Shown piece by piece: positions 33,926 through 43,460 of a DNA stretch of 64,000 nucleotides (position 1 is the first letter of the stretch; every line of letters begins with the position of its first letter). Origin of the DNA: Aporhodopirellula sallentina SM41 (GTDB lineage Bacteria > Planctomycetota > Planctomycetia > Pirellulales > Pirellulaceae). The stretch spans positions 1 through 64,000 of the forward strand of contig NZ_ANOH01000407.1 in the NCBI RefSeq assembly GCF_000346505.1, given 5' to 3'. Below the pieces are notes generated by a model that saw only the letters and a list, made by a program, of their open reading frames with translations, was not told where the DNA came from and did no database searches. The translations under genes and the position numbers were made by a program.

Positions 33926-35377
33926 ATGCCAACGACTGCCATCATCGGTGGCGGATTCAGCGGAACGCTGGCCGCCGTCAACCTTGCTCGATTAGCCAAG
34001 ACTCCTCATCGAGTTGTTGTGATCAACTCGGGACGACCATTCGGCCGCGGCACCGCCTATGGAACGACGCGCAACGAACACTTGTTGAACGTCGCGGCGC
34101 GAAACATGTCCGCGTTTCCCGACCACCCGTCACACTTCTTCGAATGGCTTCGATCTCGCTGTGATTTTGACGCGGTGGATGACGCGACTCTCAGAGAAAC
34201 GTTCATTCCACGACGGATCTATGGCGACTACGTTCGCGGTTTGGCAGCGCATTACCTAGGCCCCGCCGACCCTCGTTCGAACGTGCAATGTGAAGTGATC
34301 GAGGATGTCGCGATCGATATCGAACCACGCGGAGCGAGCCAGACCGCTCAACCAGACGGCGGTAAGGGCGGGATCGTCACGTTGGAAAACGGCGAACCGA
34401 TCGAAGCAGAATCGATCGTGCTCGCGACAGGCAATCAGCCTCCCGCTGGACTACCGGGTGCGAACAGATTGGCCAACGACAGTCGGTATTGCGGCAACCC
34501 TTGGATGAACTGGCACGAAAACCTACCCGCCGATGACAAACACATTGTCATCCTTGGAACGGGCCTGACGGCGGTGGATGTGATCGTGACGCTGCGTCAC
34601 AAAGGCTGGTGCGGCAAGGTCACTGCGATCTCGCGCAACGGCATGTTGCCTCAACGTCATTTCCGTGGGATCGAATGGCCGCACGCGGTGCCTGATGACG
34701 GGCAGTCTCGATCACTGAAGGAGTTGGCTCAATTGATCCAACAAGACTGCCAGCGTCTTCGCGGAGCCAGCCAAAACCCCGCGATCGCGGTCGACAAACT
34801 TCGTAGCCGCACGCAGCAACTTTGGAAGGCGTTGACGCTCGACGAACGCAAGCTGTTCTTGAAGAAATACGCTGCGGATTGGAATGTGATCCGCCACCGA
34901 ATCGCCGGACCGATTCACGACGCGATCACGGATGCCTTGGATTGCGGTCAACTGACGATTCGTCCCGCGACGATTCAATCGTTGACCGCCGGCGAGGATG
35001 GCATCGAGATTCACTTGGTCGGACGCGAGGGACAGGAAAAAATGATCGAAGGCGATTTGGTCATCAACTGCACCGGACCAAAGTCACGTTTCTCCGATTC
35101 GAATCTGCCGCTGTATCGAAACTTGTTCGAACGTGGTCTCGCCAAACCGGATGAGATGGATATGGGAATCGCAGTTTCCGACGATTTTGAAGTGTTGGAC
35201 GCGAATGATCAGGCATCACCGTTCATGCATGCGATTGGCCCGATCTTGAAAGGCACGCTATGGGAGAGCATCGCAGTGCCTGAACTTCGCCAACAGTCCT
35301 TTCACGTCGCTCAATCGATCTTGCACCAGGAACCGGTTGAGATCCCGACAAAGGACACCCTCGAATATTGCATCTGA
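33926..35377 (+). CDS. FAD/NAD(P)-binding protein (NAD_binding_9 type)
   Basis: A 483-residue flavoprotein-like oxidoreductase. The N-terminal dinucleotide motif is GGGFSGTLAAVNL at residues 8-20, followed by the family block INSGRPFGRGTAYGTTRNEHLLNVAARNMSAFPDHPSHFFEWL. A second dinucleotide-type motif (HIVILGTGLTAVDVIVTL) is near residue 210, and GDLVINCTGP and MHAIGPILKGTLWESIAVPELR close the fold. Related proteins are annotated only as FAD/NAD(P)-binding. It overlaps the start of the next gene by 10 nt, so the two are likely co-expressed. The substrate is unknown. Confidence 0.88.
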   Translation: MPTTAIIGGGFSGTLAAVNLARLAKTPHRVVVINSGRPFGRGTAYGTTRNEHLLNVAARNMSAFPDHPSHFFEWLRSRCDFDAVDDATLRETFIPRRIYGDYVRGLAAHYLGPADPRSNVQCEVIEDVAIDIEPRGASQTAQPDGGKGGIVTLENGEPIEAESIVLATGNQPPAGLPGANRLANDSRYCGNPWMNWHENLPADDKHIVILGTGLTAVDVIVTLRHKGWCGKVTAISRNGMLPQRHFRGIEWPHAVPDDGQSRSLKELAQLIQQDCQRLRGASQNPAIAVDKLRSRTQQLWKALTLDERKLFLKKYAADWNVIRHRIAGPIHDAITDALDCGQLTIRPATIQSLTAGEDGIEIHLVGREGQEKMIEGDLVINCTGPKSRFSDSNLPLYRNLFERGLAKPDEMDMGIAVSDDFEVLDANDQASPFMHAIGPILKGTLWESIAVPELRQQSFHVAQSILHQEPVEIPTKDTLEYCI

Positions 35378-36717
35378 GTTCCCAAAAGAGGGCCGGTGTC
35401 ATCGAATCCCCCCAGACGTCAAATTGGATCACGCGAATTCGTCAACTTCCCGAGGGAACGTTTGCGATTTCATTGTTTTCGTTTCTGACGGCGGCTTCGT
35501 ATGTGGTCACGCGAGCCGTTGGCGTGGGGTTGTTCTTGTCACGCATTGGTACGGAACGATTGCCTTACGCACTCACCGGCGCGGCGTTGGTGGTGATCGT
35601 GTTGTCGGCGTTGACCCGCATCGTGGTTCGGTGGACGTCACCCCGTGCCGCTCTCGGCTTCACTTGGTCGGTACTCGCGGGATTTTCCGCGTTGCTCGCC
35701 GTCATGATTCGCCAGTCGCCGGACTCATTGCTGTGGCTGGGAACGCTGTTTGTCTTGGCGGAGGTTCGCGGCTGTTTGAATTCGGTATATCTGACCACGC
35801 TCAGCAATGACGCCTTCGGAAACGCGGGTTCCAAACGGCCCTATGTCTGGGTAGCCACCGGAGCGACGTTAGCCGGCGTGGTCATTGGTGGCATGCTCTC
35901 GATCGAAGCATCCAAAGTTCCCGGAGAGCTGTTCATGATCGCGGCGGTCGGATTGGATGCGTTGGCAATCAGCGTCATTCGATGGTTGCCTCGAACGAAT
36001 GAACGTGACATGGTCTCATCGTCGCAACCCGAGAGAGACCCGCACGCCGAAACGATGAAGACGCGTTACCGCCGTGTACGCCACTATCGCTGGGCACTCG
36101 GTGCGTTGATGGCCGCGCAAGTCGTTGCGTTGACATTCATGGGGTACCAATGGAACGTCGTGGTCACCGAATACCACGCCGGCTACGAGCAAGGGATCAT
36201 CGCATACTTCGGCGCGTTTTACGCGATCAATGACGGGTTGATTTTGCTGATGCAAGTCACCGCGGCGGGACGCCTGCTCGACCGTCTCGGAATCGGTTGG
36301 GTTTTGCTGTTGTATCCCCTCGCGTTGATGTGCGTTGCTCTGGCAATGCTCGCTTCGCCGCAGGTCGCGTACCTGTTCATAGTGGTTTCAATCGGCAGCG
36401 GCCTGAACGTGGTCCGCCGATCACTACACGATCCCGGTCTCGCATCGGCTTACGCGATCATGCGTCAGGACGTCCGTCGCGAAACGATCGTTGTTGTTCG
36501 CGGCATGATCAAACCATTCGTAGAAGCCGCCTCTGCGATTCTACTGCTGTGGCTCGCACCGCAACTCAGCCTGAGCAACATCACATTGATATGGATTTTG
36601 GTGCTCACACCGTGGCTCGTCTGCGCCCTCGTCGTGGTCAGCATCCACCACACAGGCGAACCCGACGTCGTCGCCCAAACACGCGACACCCAACGCGGGA
36701 TCCTGACCACCGGATAG
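35368..36717 (+). CDS. polytopic membrane transporter, MFS-like
   Basis: A 449-residue protein with about eleven to twelve hydrophobic helices in two halves, separated by a hydrophilic central loop (about residues 210-235). It resembles the MFS or the related nucleotide-translocase-like class, but I see no diagnostic substrate motif. The frame opens with TTG overlapping the end of the FAD protein gene by 10 nt; no ATG precedes the first helix, so TTG or a nearby non-ATG start must be used. The coupling to the FAD enzyme suggests that both handle the same compound. Confidence 0.75.
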   Translation: MHLSSQKRAGVIESPQTSNWITRIRQLPEGTFAISLFSFLTAASYVVTRAVGVGLFLSRIGTERLPYALTGAALVVIVLSALTRIVVRWTSPRAALGFTWSVLAGFSALLAVMIRQSPDSLLWLGTLFVLAEVRGCLNSVYLTTLSNDAFGNAGSKRPYVWVATGATLAGVVIGGMLSIEASKVPGELFMIAAVGLDALAISVIRWLPRTNERDMVSSSQPERDPHAETMKTRYRRVRHYRWALGALMAAQVVALTFMGYQWNVVVTEYHAGYEQGIIAYFGAFYAINDGLILLMQVTAAGRLLDRLGIGWVLLLYPLALMCVALAMLASPQVAYLFIVVSIGSGLNVVRRSLHDPGLASAYAIMRQDVRRETIVVVRGMIKPFVEAASAILLLWLAPQLSLSNITLIWILVLTPWLVCALVVVSIHHTGEPDVVAQTRDTQRGILTTG

Positions 36718-36836
36718 AACAGTTCTTTCGCGAGCGGGGATTGAAGAAATCGATGCGCGCGTTTCTGATGTGACGTCATTTCACGTTTCTTGCTTCAACA
36801 GTCTCTTGCTCCAACAATCTCTTGGTTAGTCCCGCG

Positions 36837-37187
36837 ATGACGAAGATCTACCACAACCCACGTTGCACGAAATCACGCCAAGCCCTTCAGCTACTGGAAT
36901 CTCGCGGCGTGGAAGCGGAAGTCATCAAGTATCTCGAAACGCCACCGACGAAAAAGGAACTCGGCGAAATCATCAAGATGCTGGGGATCCCGGCGGAATC
37001 GCTGGTCCGCAAAAAGGAAGCCCTCTACAAAGAACTCGGACTGGCCGACAAGAAGCTGACCAACCAGCAATGGATCGCAACGATGGTCGAACACCCGAAA
37101 CTCATCGAACGCCCCATCGTGGTTCACAACGGCCAAGCCGCGATCGGCCGTCCGACCGAAAACATCACTGAGATCCTGGATACCTAG
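36837..37187 (+). CDS. arsC: ArsC/YfgD-type arsenate reductase family protein
   Basis: A 116-residue thioredoxin-fold protein of the glutathione/glutaredoxin-linked ArsC class. The N-terminal KIYHNPRCTKSRQALQLLE holds the catalytic Cys within C-x3-R, and the C-terminal block LIERPIVVHNGQAAIGRP carries the conserved Arg-Pro segment. Start at ATG 36837 rather than the TTG at 36822. Two imperfect 16-nt repeats (36788-36803, 36804-36819) precede it. It is 13 nt upstream of the phosphatase gene; no arsenite pump or ArsR is nearby, so a role in general metabolism is as likely as arsenate resistance. Confidence 0.9.
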   Translation: MTKIYHNPRCTKSRQALQLLESRGVEAEVIKYLETPPTKKELGEIIKMLGIPAESLVRKKEALYKELGLADKKLTNQQWIATMVEHPKLIERPIVVHNGQAAIGRPTENITEILDT

Positions 37188-37200
37188 CGGCAGTTAACCG

Positions 37201-37689
37201 ATGACGCGAACGGTTCCTCGATTGATCGTATTCGATCTCGATTTCACGCTATGGGATTGCGGTGGCACGTGGTGCGATTGTTTAACGCCGCCTTTCCGAC
37301 AATCCGACGCTCGGTTGCTCGATTGTGGCGATCGACACATCCGGCTGTACGATGACGTTCTGTGGATCCTCGACCACTGCGACCAGCACAGCATCACGAT
37401 GGCAGTGGCATCACGAACCGAGCAACCGCCATGGGCTCGCGAATTGATCGGCTTGCTCGGGATTACCGAGCGGTTCGCGCACGCGGAGATTTACCCCTCG
37501 TCCAAACTAAAACACTTCGCATCCCTCAGCCAACAAAGCGGCGTGGCGTACGACGAGATGTTGTTCTTCGATGATGAGATGCGAAACATACGTGAAGTCA
37601 GCTCGTTGGGTGTTACGAGTGTGTTCGTCGAAACCGGCATGTCACGAAAGCTGTTCGAACACGGCATGGCTCGCTTTGCCCAACCATGA
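37201..37689 (+). CDS. HAD-family magnesium-dependent phosphatase-1-like protein
   Basis: A 162-residue HAD hydrolase resembling MDP-1 (acid phosphatase type). Motif I is FDLDFTLWD, with nucleophile and acid Asp; motif II is AVASRTEQPPWARELIGLL; the Lys of motif III is in YPSSKLKHFASL and motif IV is LFFDDEMRNIREVSSLGV. Length and motif order fit the family, which acts on sugar or protein-linked phosphates such as fructosamine-6-phosphate in eukaryotes. It follows arsC by 13 nt, so the two probably share a transcript. Confidence 0.9.
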   Translation: MTRTVPRLIVFDLDFTLWDCGGTWCDCLTPPFRQSDARLLDCGDRHIRLYDDVLWILDHCDQHSITMAVASRTEQPPWARELIGLLGITERFAHAEIYPSSKLKHFASLSQQSGVAYDEMLFFDDEMRNIREVSSLGVTSVFVETGMSRKLFEHGMARFAQP

Positions 37690-37718
37690 CCGCGTGGGCA
37701 ACGACGATCGACAACGGG

Positions 37719-38357
37719 CTACAACTTCTTGATGCGAATGTTTCGAAACCAAGCAGGGTGGCCCCAATCTTGCAAACCGATCTTGCCCGAGGTCGGCACG
37801 GTCTTGCCGATCTTCACGTAATCCAGATCAACGACTTGCTCGCCATTGAGCTCCACCTGAACTGACTGCCCTTTGCACGTGATGATCATGCGATTCCACT
37901 GGCCAGCAGGCTTCGCCATGTTCTTGCTAGGAGGGATGACCTTTTGCACCGCGCCGCAGTCGTTCGTCGTCAGCGCCCCTTCCTTGCCGTGGGAATCGGA
38001 AAGTTCGATTTCGATAAACCCAGCTAGCGACTGGGAACGCAAAAACACGCTACTGTCGCCTCCTTCATCGAGCTTGAACTCGAAGTCGAGTTGGAAGTCA
38101 CGAAACGAATACTTCGTCCAAAGAAACAACCGGTAGCTAAAGATTCCGCGTTTGCCTGGCTTCGGCTTCAGTGCCAACACGCCATCCTCTTCGACCAACC
38201 AAGTGCCGGCGGTCTCCCAGTGTGTCAGATCCTTTCCGTTGAACAGCGGCTTAAAGCCATCACCGTCTGCATCGCCAGCCCGCAGGTCATGCGAACAGAC
38301 CAATGAGGCAGCCACTACAATGACTTTCAAACAAGCGGCACTTCGTGAGAACATCAC
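37719..38357 (-). CDS. secreted DUF1080 (3-keto-disaccharide hydrolase-like) protein
   Basis: A 212-residue secreted protein. A signal peptide (FSRSAACLKVIVVAASLVCSHDLRAG) precedes a single DUF1080 domain, a jelly-roll fold, with GFKPLFNGKDLTHWETAGTWLVEEDGVLAL near the start, FRDFQLDFEFKLDEGGDSSVFLRS in the middle and GKIGLQDWGHPAWFRNIRIKKL at the end. The family is abundant in planctomycetes and some members hydrolyse 3-keto-glycosides. A substrate for this one cannot be named. It is convergent with the phosphatase gene, 29 nt away. Confidence 0.92.
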   Translation of the reverse strand: MMFSRSAACLKVIVVAASLVCSHDLRAGDADGDGFKPLFNGKDLTHWETAGTWLVEEDGVLALKPKPGKRGIFSYRLFLWTKYSFRDFQLDFEFKLDEGGDSSVFLRSQSLAGFIEIELSDSHGKEGALTTNDCGAVQKVIPPSKNMAKPAGQWNRMIITCKGQSVQVELNGEQVVDLDYVKIGKTVPTSGKIGLQDWGHPAWFRNIRIKKL

Positions 38358-38877
38358 GTTCCTTCCAGGCGAGATACGAATTAACGGTTGCTTGGCCCCA
38401 ACAGCCCTCGGGCTGTCAGCCTCGATGAGTCATGTAAACAATGAACATACGTCACCACAGCAACCACACCATTTGGGGCAGGTGTATGTACTATGTTTGG
38501 AGAGACTCCGATTGTCCAACCATCGCCGCAAAACAATCGTCGACTTTCTCGCCAAAACGGAGGCTCGGACGACTCGGCAGATACTCAAACGCAAACGCAG
38601 AAACTAACGTTAGCATCGGAGACTCCAACCGCGGTATGCCCTCCCGAGGTGTTTGCGTGCTTGTATCTGAGATACCCAAGCTCCATCGCTTCCGGTTGCG
38701 GAGCAAACATTGAGCAGCTTTTGCGAGCTCTATTTTCCGGTAGTGGATCTCGTTAAAGATCCTGCTGCATGAGGATCTCTAACAAGATCCACTTCCACCT
38801 GCTCAAGAACCAAGCTGCGCCGGAATTCAGGCCCACCGAAGTTTAGTGACATCGGCTACATCAGTTTTAGATACGCT
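38358..38877. other. intergenic region with a compact hairpin and no supported gene
   Basis: This 520-nt gap between DUF1080 and ruvC contains the hairpin ACAGCCC-TC-GGGCTGT at 38401-38416 just upstream of the DUF1080 gene and a family A hairpin at 38740-38795. GGAATTCAG near 38821-38829 may be a worn fragment of family B. Open frames cross it on both strands, but none has recognisable content. Confidence 0.45.
38740..38795 (+). repeat. hairpin repeat, family A, copy 2
   Basis: Left arm 38740-38762 begins GTAGTGGATCTCGTTAAAG, the loop TGCTGCATGA (38763-38772) is the exact reverse complement of the loop at 20763-20772, and the right arm runs from 38773. The stem has three mismatches near its middle and end. 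Orientation is therefore opposite to copy 1. It lies upstream of ruvC's stop, between DUF1080 and ruvC. Confidence 0.8.
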
Positions 38878-39405
38878 TTAAACACTCAGTGGATTGCCGG
38901 TGAGATAATGGCCGGTCAGCGCGATGGCCATCGCGTCGGCGACGTCGTTGGGCTCGGGGACCCTTTCGAGGCCGAGCTGTAACTTGACCGCTTGTTGCAT
39001 TTGCGTTTTGCTGGCGCGGCCGTTTCCCGTCATGATCTTTTTGACACGGGTCGGCTCGAAACTGGATATCGGCAAACCTGCCTCGCCGGCGGCCAAACAA
39101 ATCACACCGCGAGCGTGGCCCATGAGGATCGCAGTTCGCGGTCGCTCATAGTGCGAAAACAACTGCTCCAGCGCGACCGCGTCGACGGGATGAGCCGCGA
39201 TGACTTCGCGAACGCCATCGCTGAGTTCTTTAAGCCGCTCGCCCAACGGATCGCGGGCACGACTGCGGACGACTCCCGCTTCCAACAGGAGCAACGTTCC
39301 GCCGCTGCGGCGGATCACGGCATAACCGGTCGTGTTCAGCCCCGGGTCGATGCCCAGAATACACTGGGCCGCGTCGGGGCGATCGACTACGAGCTGCGTT
39401 CCCAA
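38878..39405 (-). CDS. ruvC: Holliday junction endonuclease RuvC
   Basis: Resolves Holliday junctions with RuvAB during recombination. [16 protein letters not shown] supplies the first catalytic Asp; ALEQLF supplies the Glu; [15 protein letters not shown] supplies the C-terminal Asp. A full 175 residues, as usual. The start is TTG (39403-39405), the only start codon before the conserved first strand. It overlaps the 3' end of cysS by 19 nt on the same strand, so the two are co-transcribed; ruvA and ruvB are not in the window. Confidence 0.95.
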   Translation of the reverse strand: MGTQLVVDRPDAAQCILGIDPGLNTTGYAVIRRSGGTLLLLEAGVVRSRARDPLGERLKELSDGVREVIAAHPVDAVALEQLFSHYERPRTAILMGHARGVICLAAGEAGLPISSFEPTRVKKIMTGNGRASKTQMQQAVKLQLGLERVPEPNDVADAMAIALTGHYLTGNPLSV

Positions 39406-41006
39406 GAGGTGCCTTCTTTCTTATCGAGCAACGCGACGCCGAGTTCGGAGAGCCGATCACGGATCGCATCGCCGGTCGCATAGTCTTTTCGCTCGCGAGC
39501 TTCTTTGCGGAGATCGATCAACAGGTTCACGACGCCGTCGAGCAACTCGGCGGCCGAGTCATCACCGCCTGCGGCAATCGGTGGTTTAATAAACAGACCG
39601 AGAACGCGAGCCAACTCTGCGATCACTTTCGTCGCGGTAACCAATCGTTGCACCGCCGGCGAATCCGCATCCGCTCCGGGCGCGAGTTTCTCTGAATCGA
39701 TGAACCGGTTGAGCGTTCGCAGTGAGTCAAACAACACACTGATCGCGAGACCGGTGTTGAAGTCGTCGTCCATCGCATCGAGGAACTTCGTGCGAATGGA
39801 ATTGATCGCGTTGAGCAACGGATCTTTGCCGGGATCGAACTCACTTTCGCTGCGCAGCCGGGGCGTTTCGAGGGAATAAAACGACTGCCCGGTGATCTCG
39901 GCGAAACGGTCGAAGTAGCGGTAGAACGCCTCGAGCGAAGTGCCCGCTTCGGCAAGGGTTTCCTCGTTGTAAACGATCGTGCTGCGGTAGTGGGTTCGCA
40001 ACAGGAAGAACCGAATCCGTTCGCCGGTCTGCGTCCGGATCAACTCGGCCAACCCGCCCGCACCTTTGCTGCGGCTGATTTTGCCCGAGGCTGCTTCCTC
40101 CACCGATTCGGCGGACTCGGCGGCGGCGTTTTCGCGATCGCTCTTGCCTCCAATTTTGCCTTTCTCACCGGCACGCATCAAACCGTTGTGCATCCAATAC
40201 TTCACCATCGGTGCGTCGTGGCAGCAGGTGCTCTGGGCACGTTCATTTTCGTGGTGGGGGAACATCAGGTCCAACCCGCCGCCGTGGATGTCAAACGTTT
40301 CGCCGAGAATCTCATGACTCATGGCTGAACATTCGATGTGCCAACCCGGCCGGCCGTCGCCCCACGGGCTCTCCCAGCTCGGCTCGCCCGGTCGTGCGGA
40401 CTTCCAAAGGGCGAAGTCGCCAGGGTTGCGTTTCTTGGCGGCCGCGCCACCACCTTCGCCTTGTTGCGATTCGACGCTGCGGTTGGAGAGCTGTCCGTAC
40501 CCGGCATCTTTGGTGACGTCAAAGAACACGTCCCCATCGATCGCATAGGCGAACCCTTTCTCCTCGAGCGAACCGATGAACGCAATGATTTGGTTCATGT
40601 GGTCGGTGGCGCGAGGCAGATGATTGATTTGGTTGACGCCGAGCTCTTTGAGGTTGGCCAGGTAATCGGCGGTCATCTCCGTCGCGATTTGGCTCATCGG
40701 GATGCCACGTTCCTTGCTCTTGTTGATCAGCTTGTCGTCAACGTCGGTGATGTTGACGACGAAGGTGACGTCGTAGCCGCAGTAGGTGAGGTACCGTTTG
40801 ATCGTGTCGAAAATCACGGGGCCCACCATGTGACCGATGTGCGATTCGGCATAGACCGTCGGTCCGCACAGGTACATTCCCACGCGAGGCGGACGCAGCG
40901 GCGAGAACGGTTCCTTGGTCTTGCTGAGCGTGTTGTAGACCCGAATCGAGGGTCGCGTTTCCACGTTTTGGTCAGCCAGAGCGGGGGAGGTCACGGTCGA
41001 ACTCAT
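39387..41006 (-). CDS. cysS: cysteinyl-tRNA synthetase
   Basis: Charges tRNA-Cys. The HIGH motif is at residues 56-59 (SHIGHMVG). Zinc ligands appear at C47, C226, H251 and E255 ([21 protein letters not shown]). The second ATP motif, normally KMSKS, reads KISRS (309-313) followed by KGAGGL. It is preceded by an extra, acidic and Ala-rich stretch of about 27 residues (282-308) that separates it from the usual position after the tRNA-contacting MRAGEK. The rest, including the C-terminal helical domain, is normal; 539 residues against about 460-490 typical. It starts at ATG 41006 and overlaps ruvC. Confidence 0.95.
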   Translation of the reverse strand: MSSTVTSPALADQNVETRPSIRVYNTLSKTKEPFSPLRPPRVGMYLCGPTVYAESHIGHMVGPVIFDTIKRYLTYCGYDVTFVVNITDVDDKLINKSKERGIPMSQIATEMTADYLANLKELGVNQINHLPRATDHMNQIIAFIGSLEEKGFAYAIDGDVFFDVTKDAGYGQLSNRSVESQQGEGGGAAAKKRNPGDFALWKSARPGEPSWESPWGDGRPGWHIECSAMSHEILGETFDIHGGGLDLMFPHHENERAQSTCCHDAPMVKYWMHNGLMRAGEKGKIGGKSDRENAAAESAESVEEAASGKISRSKGAGGLAELIRTQTGERIRFFLLRTHYRSTIVYNEETLAEAGTSLEAFYRYFDRFAEITGQSFYSLETPRLRSESEFDPGKDPLLNAINSIRTKFLDAMDDDFNTGLAISVLFDSLRTLNRFIDSEKLAPGADADSPAVQRLVTATKVIAELARVLGLFIKPPIAAGGDDSAAELLDGVVNLLIDLRKEARERKDYATGDAIRDRLSELGVALLDKKEGTSWERSS

Positions 41007-41656
41007 TTGTCACAAGAGAAAATAGAGGGAAAGTCGTGGGGCAAGCGAGTGCGGGAGTATAGGAAACATCGGCACCCCAGGGCGAGTCCATCTTTTCGGC
41101 GGTGATGATCCTTTTCGCTCGCGTGGGGCTCTTCGGACGGCAAGGGGCGGCCGGAACGAGCGGATCTGAATCAATCGCTGCCGAAATGGTTCCACCGCGG
41201 CGGATGTGGGCAAAATGCGGTTTTGGCGGTAGCGTGCGCAGAGCAAAATCACCTCTCCCGCGAACCTGATCGCCTCCGATGGGGCTCTTTTCGTTTAAAC
41301 GGCGTCCACCGGCCGCCTGGGTTGCCTTCGAATCGGGTGCCCGGGATCTGATCGGCCCGGAAGCGGCTGGGTTCCCACGGAAACGCCCCCCCGGGAAGGC
41401 TAACCGGCAGGATCAGCCGACCGTCCACCCCCGTCCACGTGGCCGCATCGATTTTGCCGTGCCGATTTACTGCCGCCCTTGACCGCCCACGCTGACCGCC
41501 CTCCCTGACCGCCGACCCTGACCGCCCACCCGGGTACGTCCGTCAATCGACCGCTAAAGCTACCCTTGGCAGCGATGGGCGACAAAATTATCATGCCGCT
41601 CCAATTCGTCGCGCCCCACATCCTCTTTTACAGCTCGCAAGCTGTGTTTTTGCGTC
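41007..41656. other. 650-nt divergent gap between cysS and ilvH
   Basis: Apart from the 13-nt tandem repeat at 41479-41530, I see a small hairpin ACAGCT-cgca-AGCTGT (41630-41645) followed by GTTTTTG that ends a few bases before the ilvH ATG. This might influence ilvH translation or early termination. No gene is supported; an open frame from 41566 runs across the ilvH start but is out of register. Confidence 0.4.
41479..41530. repeat. 13-nt tandem repeat, four units
   Basis: Four 13-nt units with consensus CTGACCGCCCACC run from 41479 to 41530, with one to three differences between them. The unit length is not a multiple of three, so it is not coding. It lies between divergent cysS and ilvH, 127 nt upstream of ilvH. 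Variable copy number is possible. Confidence 0.75.
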
Positions 41657-42199
41657 ATGGCCAACTCGAACTACCGTCACCTCCTCTCGGCACTCGTACA
41701 GAACGTGCCCGGGGTGTTGGCTCATATTTCCGGAATGCTCGCATCGCGTGGATTCAACATCGACTCCCTCGCCGTCGGCGAAACGGAGGATCCGGCACTT
41801 TCCCGGATGACTTTCGTTGTCGTCGGTGACGAACGAGTCCTCGAACAGGTCCGCAAACAACTCGAAAAGATCGTGACGGTCGTCCGCGTGCTGGACATCA
41901 GTTCCAACGACTTCGTTGAACGAGACCTCTTGTTGGTCAAAATCAGTGCACCGGCCGGCAGCGTCCGAACCGAAGTCCGCGAATTGGTCGATATTTTCCG
42001 CGGTCAGATCGTCGACGTCGGCCCGGACGAAGTGATGATCGAAATCAGCGGCCGCGAAAGCAAGGTGCAGGCGTTCATCGAGCGTGTTCGCCCCTACGGC
42101 ATTCGCGAATTGGTCCGTACCGGTCGCATCGCGATGGTCCGCAGCGACAGCATGTCGACATCTTCCAACGCCCCCGGCGCCGAGGCGGTTCACGCGTAA
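41657..42199 (+). CDS. ilvH: acetolactate synthase small (regulatory) subunit
   Basis: Regulatory subunit for the first step of branched-chain amino-acid synthesis; it binds valine and activates the catalytic subunit. The N-terminal ACT domain reads HLLSALVQNVPGVLAHISGMLASRGFNIDSLAVGETEDPALSRMTFVV. The C-terminal domain contains REVRELVDIFRGQIVDVGPDEVMIEISGRESKVQAFIERVRPYGIRELVRTGRIAM. Length 180 residues, as usual. ilvC follows after 252 nt, but the large subunit (ilvB/ilvI) is not in the window, which is less common. A GC-rich hairpin (42223-42249) follows its stop. Confidence 0.95.
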   Translation: MANSNYRHLLSALVQNVPGVLAHISGMLASRGFNIDSLAVGETEDPALSRMTFVVVGDERVLEQVRKQLEKIVTVVRVLDISSNDFVERDLLLVKISAPAGSVRTEVRELVDIFRGQIVDVGPDEVMIEISGRESKVQAFIERVRPYGIRELVRTGRIAMVRSDSMSTSSNAPGAEAVHA

Positions 42200-42222
42200 G
42201 CCTATCTCTCGCATCCCCCCCG

Positions 42223-42249
42223 CCACTCGCACGGTCGACTCGCGAGTGG
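42223..42249. terminator. GC-rich hairpin between ilvH and ilvC
   Basis: CCACTCGC (42223-42230) pairs perfectly with GCGAGTGG (42242-42249) across an 11-nt loop, 24 nt after the ilvH stop. No T-run follows, so it may be a weak terminator or an RNA-stabilising element rather than a full intrinsic terminator. Confidence 0.4.
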
Positions 42250-42451
42250 TCGGCCGCGATCCGATGGCAGAGCACCGACAGAAAAGTCATATAGCAAAGG
42301 CAATCTGGGCAAAGGCACTCAGGGAAGCGGCGTTTTCGCAACGCCAACGTTCACAAGGCCGACGCCGCTCGGATCATCGCATCGCAAAATCTCGACAAAA
42401 CTAATTCCCATACCTCAATCTCCCCCGTACCCTTCGAAGGTTTCGACACTG

Positions 42452-43456
42452 ATGGCTGCAACGATTTACTATGACAACGACGCTGATCTTTCCCATTTGA
42501 AAGGAAAGAAAGTTGCGATTTTGGGTTACGGATCCCAAGGTCACGCCCAGGCACAAAACCTTCGCGACAGCGGATGCGAAGTGATCATCGGCCAACGCCC
42601 TGGTTCGGCAAACTACGACCTCGCGGTCTCGCACAAGTTTGACCCGATGCCAATCGCCGAAGCGACCAAGGCAGCCGACGTCATCAACATTTTGCTTCCC
42701 GATGAAGTCCAAGGCGACATTTATCGCGACCACATTCGCGACAACCTTTCGCCGGGCAACGTTCTGATGTGCTCGCACGGGTTCAACATTCACTTCGGTC
42801 AAATCGAACCACCGAAGGGGATCGACACCCTGTTGGTCGCACCGAAAGGCCCCGGCCACTTGGTCCGCAGCGAATACGAAAAGGGCGGCGGCGTGCCAGC
42901 CCTGATCGCCCTGGGCGATGGAGCTTCGGAAACGACCAAGCAAATCGGATTGGCCTACGCAAAGGGCATCGGCGGAACCCGCGGCGGTGTGATCGAAACC
43001 ACATTCGCGGAAGAAACCGAAACGGACCTCTTCGGCGAACAAGTCGTTCTCTGCGGTGGAGTCAGCGAATTGGTGAAAGCCGGTTTCGAAACGCTCGTGG
43101 AAGCCGGCTACCAACCGGAAATGGCTTACTTCGAGTGCATGCACGAACTCAAACTGATCGTCGACTTGATCTACCAGGGCGGTTTGAGCTACATGCGTTA
43201 CAGCATCAGCAACACCGCTGAGTACGGCGACTACGTCTCGGGCCCTCGCGTCATCACGCCAGAAACCAAGGCTGAAATGAAAAAGATTCTCGAAGAGATC
43301 CAGTGTGGCGAGTTCGCTCGCAAGTGGATCAGCGAGAACCGCGCCGGTGCCCCGTTCTTCAAGTCAACACGTCGTCGCGAACGTCTCCATGAAGTCGAGC
43401 AGGTCGGTATGGGCCTCCGTCGCATGATGAGCTGGATCGACGAGAAAGAGGTTTGA
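42452..43456 (+). CDS. ilvC: ketol-acid reductoisomerase (class I)
   Basis: Second step of valine, leucine and isoleucine synthesis: NADPH-dependent isomerisation and reduction of acetohydroxy acids, using Mg. The Rossmann motif is [27 protein letters not shown]. The knotted C-terminal domain has [20 protein letters not shown] (metal-binding Asp and Glu) and [36 protein letters not shown]. At 334 residues it is a typical short-form enzyme. It is followed after 4 nt by the DUF4254 gene. Confidence 0.97.
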   Translation: MAATIYYDNDADLSHLKGKKVAILGYGSQGHAQAQNLRDSGCEVIIGQRPGSANYDLAVSHKFDPMPIAEATKAADVINILLPDEVQGDIYRDHIRDNLSPGNVLMCSHGFNIHFGQIEPPKGIDTLLVAPKGPGHLVRSEYEKGGGVPALIALGDGASETTKQIGLAYAKGIGGTRGGVIETTFAEETETDLFGEQVVLCGGVSELVKAGFETLVEAGYQPEMAYFECMHELKLIVDLIYQGGLSYMRYSISNTAEYGDYVSGPRVITPETKAEMKKILEEIQCGEFARKWISENRAGAPFFKSTRRRERLHEVEQVGMGLRRMMSWIDEKEV

Positions 43457-43460
43457 TCGA

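Noticed and set aside
36771-36778. TGACGTCA palindrome ahead of arsC
   Set aside because: Eight-base palindromes are expected by chance and this one matches a eukaryotic, not bacterial, site.
38493-38756. Plus-strand frame of 87 codons between DUF1080 and ruvC
   Set aside because: It runs into the hairpin repeat, has no recognisable domain and no clear ribosome site.
41566-41829. Possible branched-chain leader peptide upstream of ilvH
   Set aside because: The frame overlaps far into ilvH, branched-chain residues are scattered rather than clustered, and the hairpin has only six pairs and ends at the start codon.
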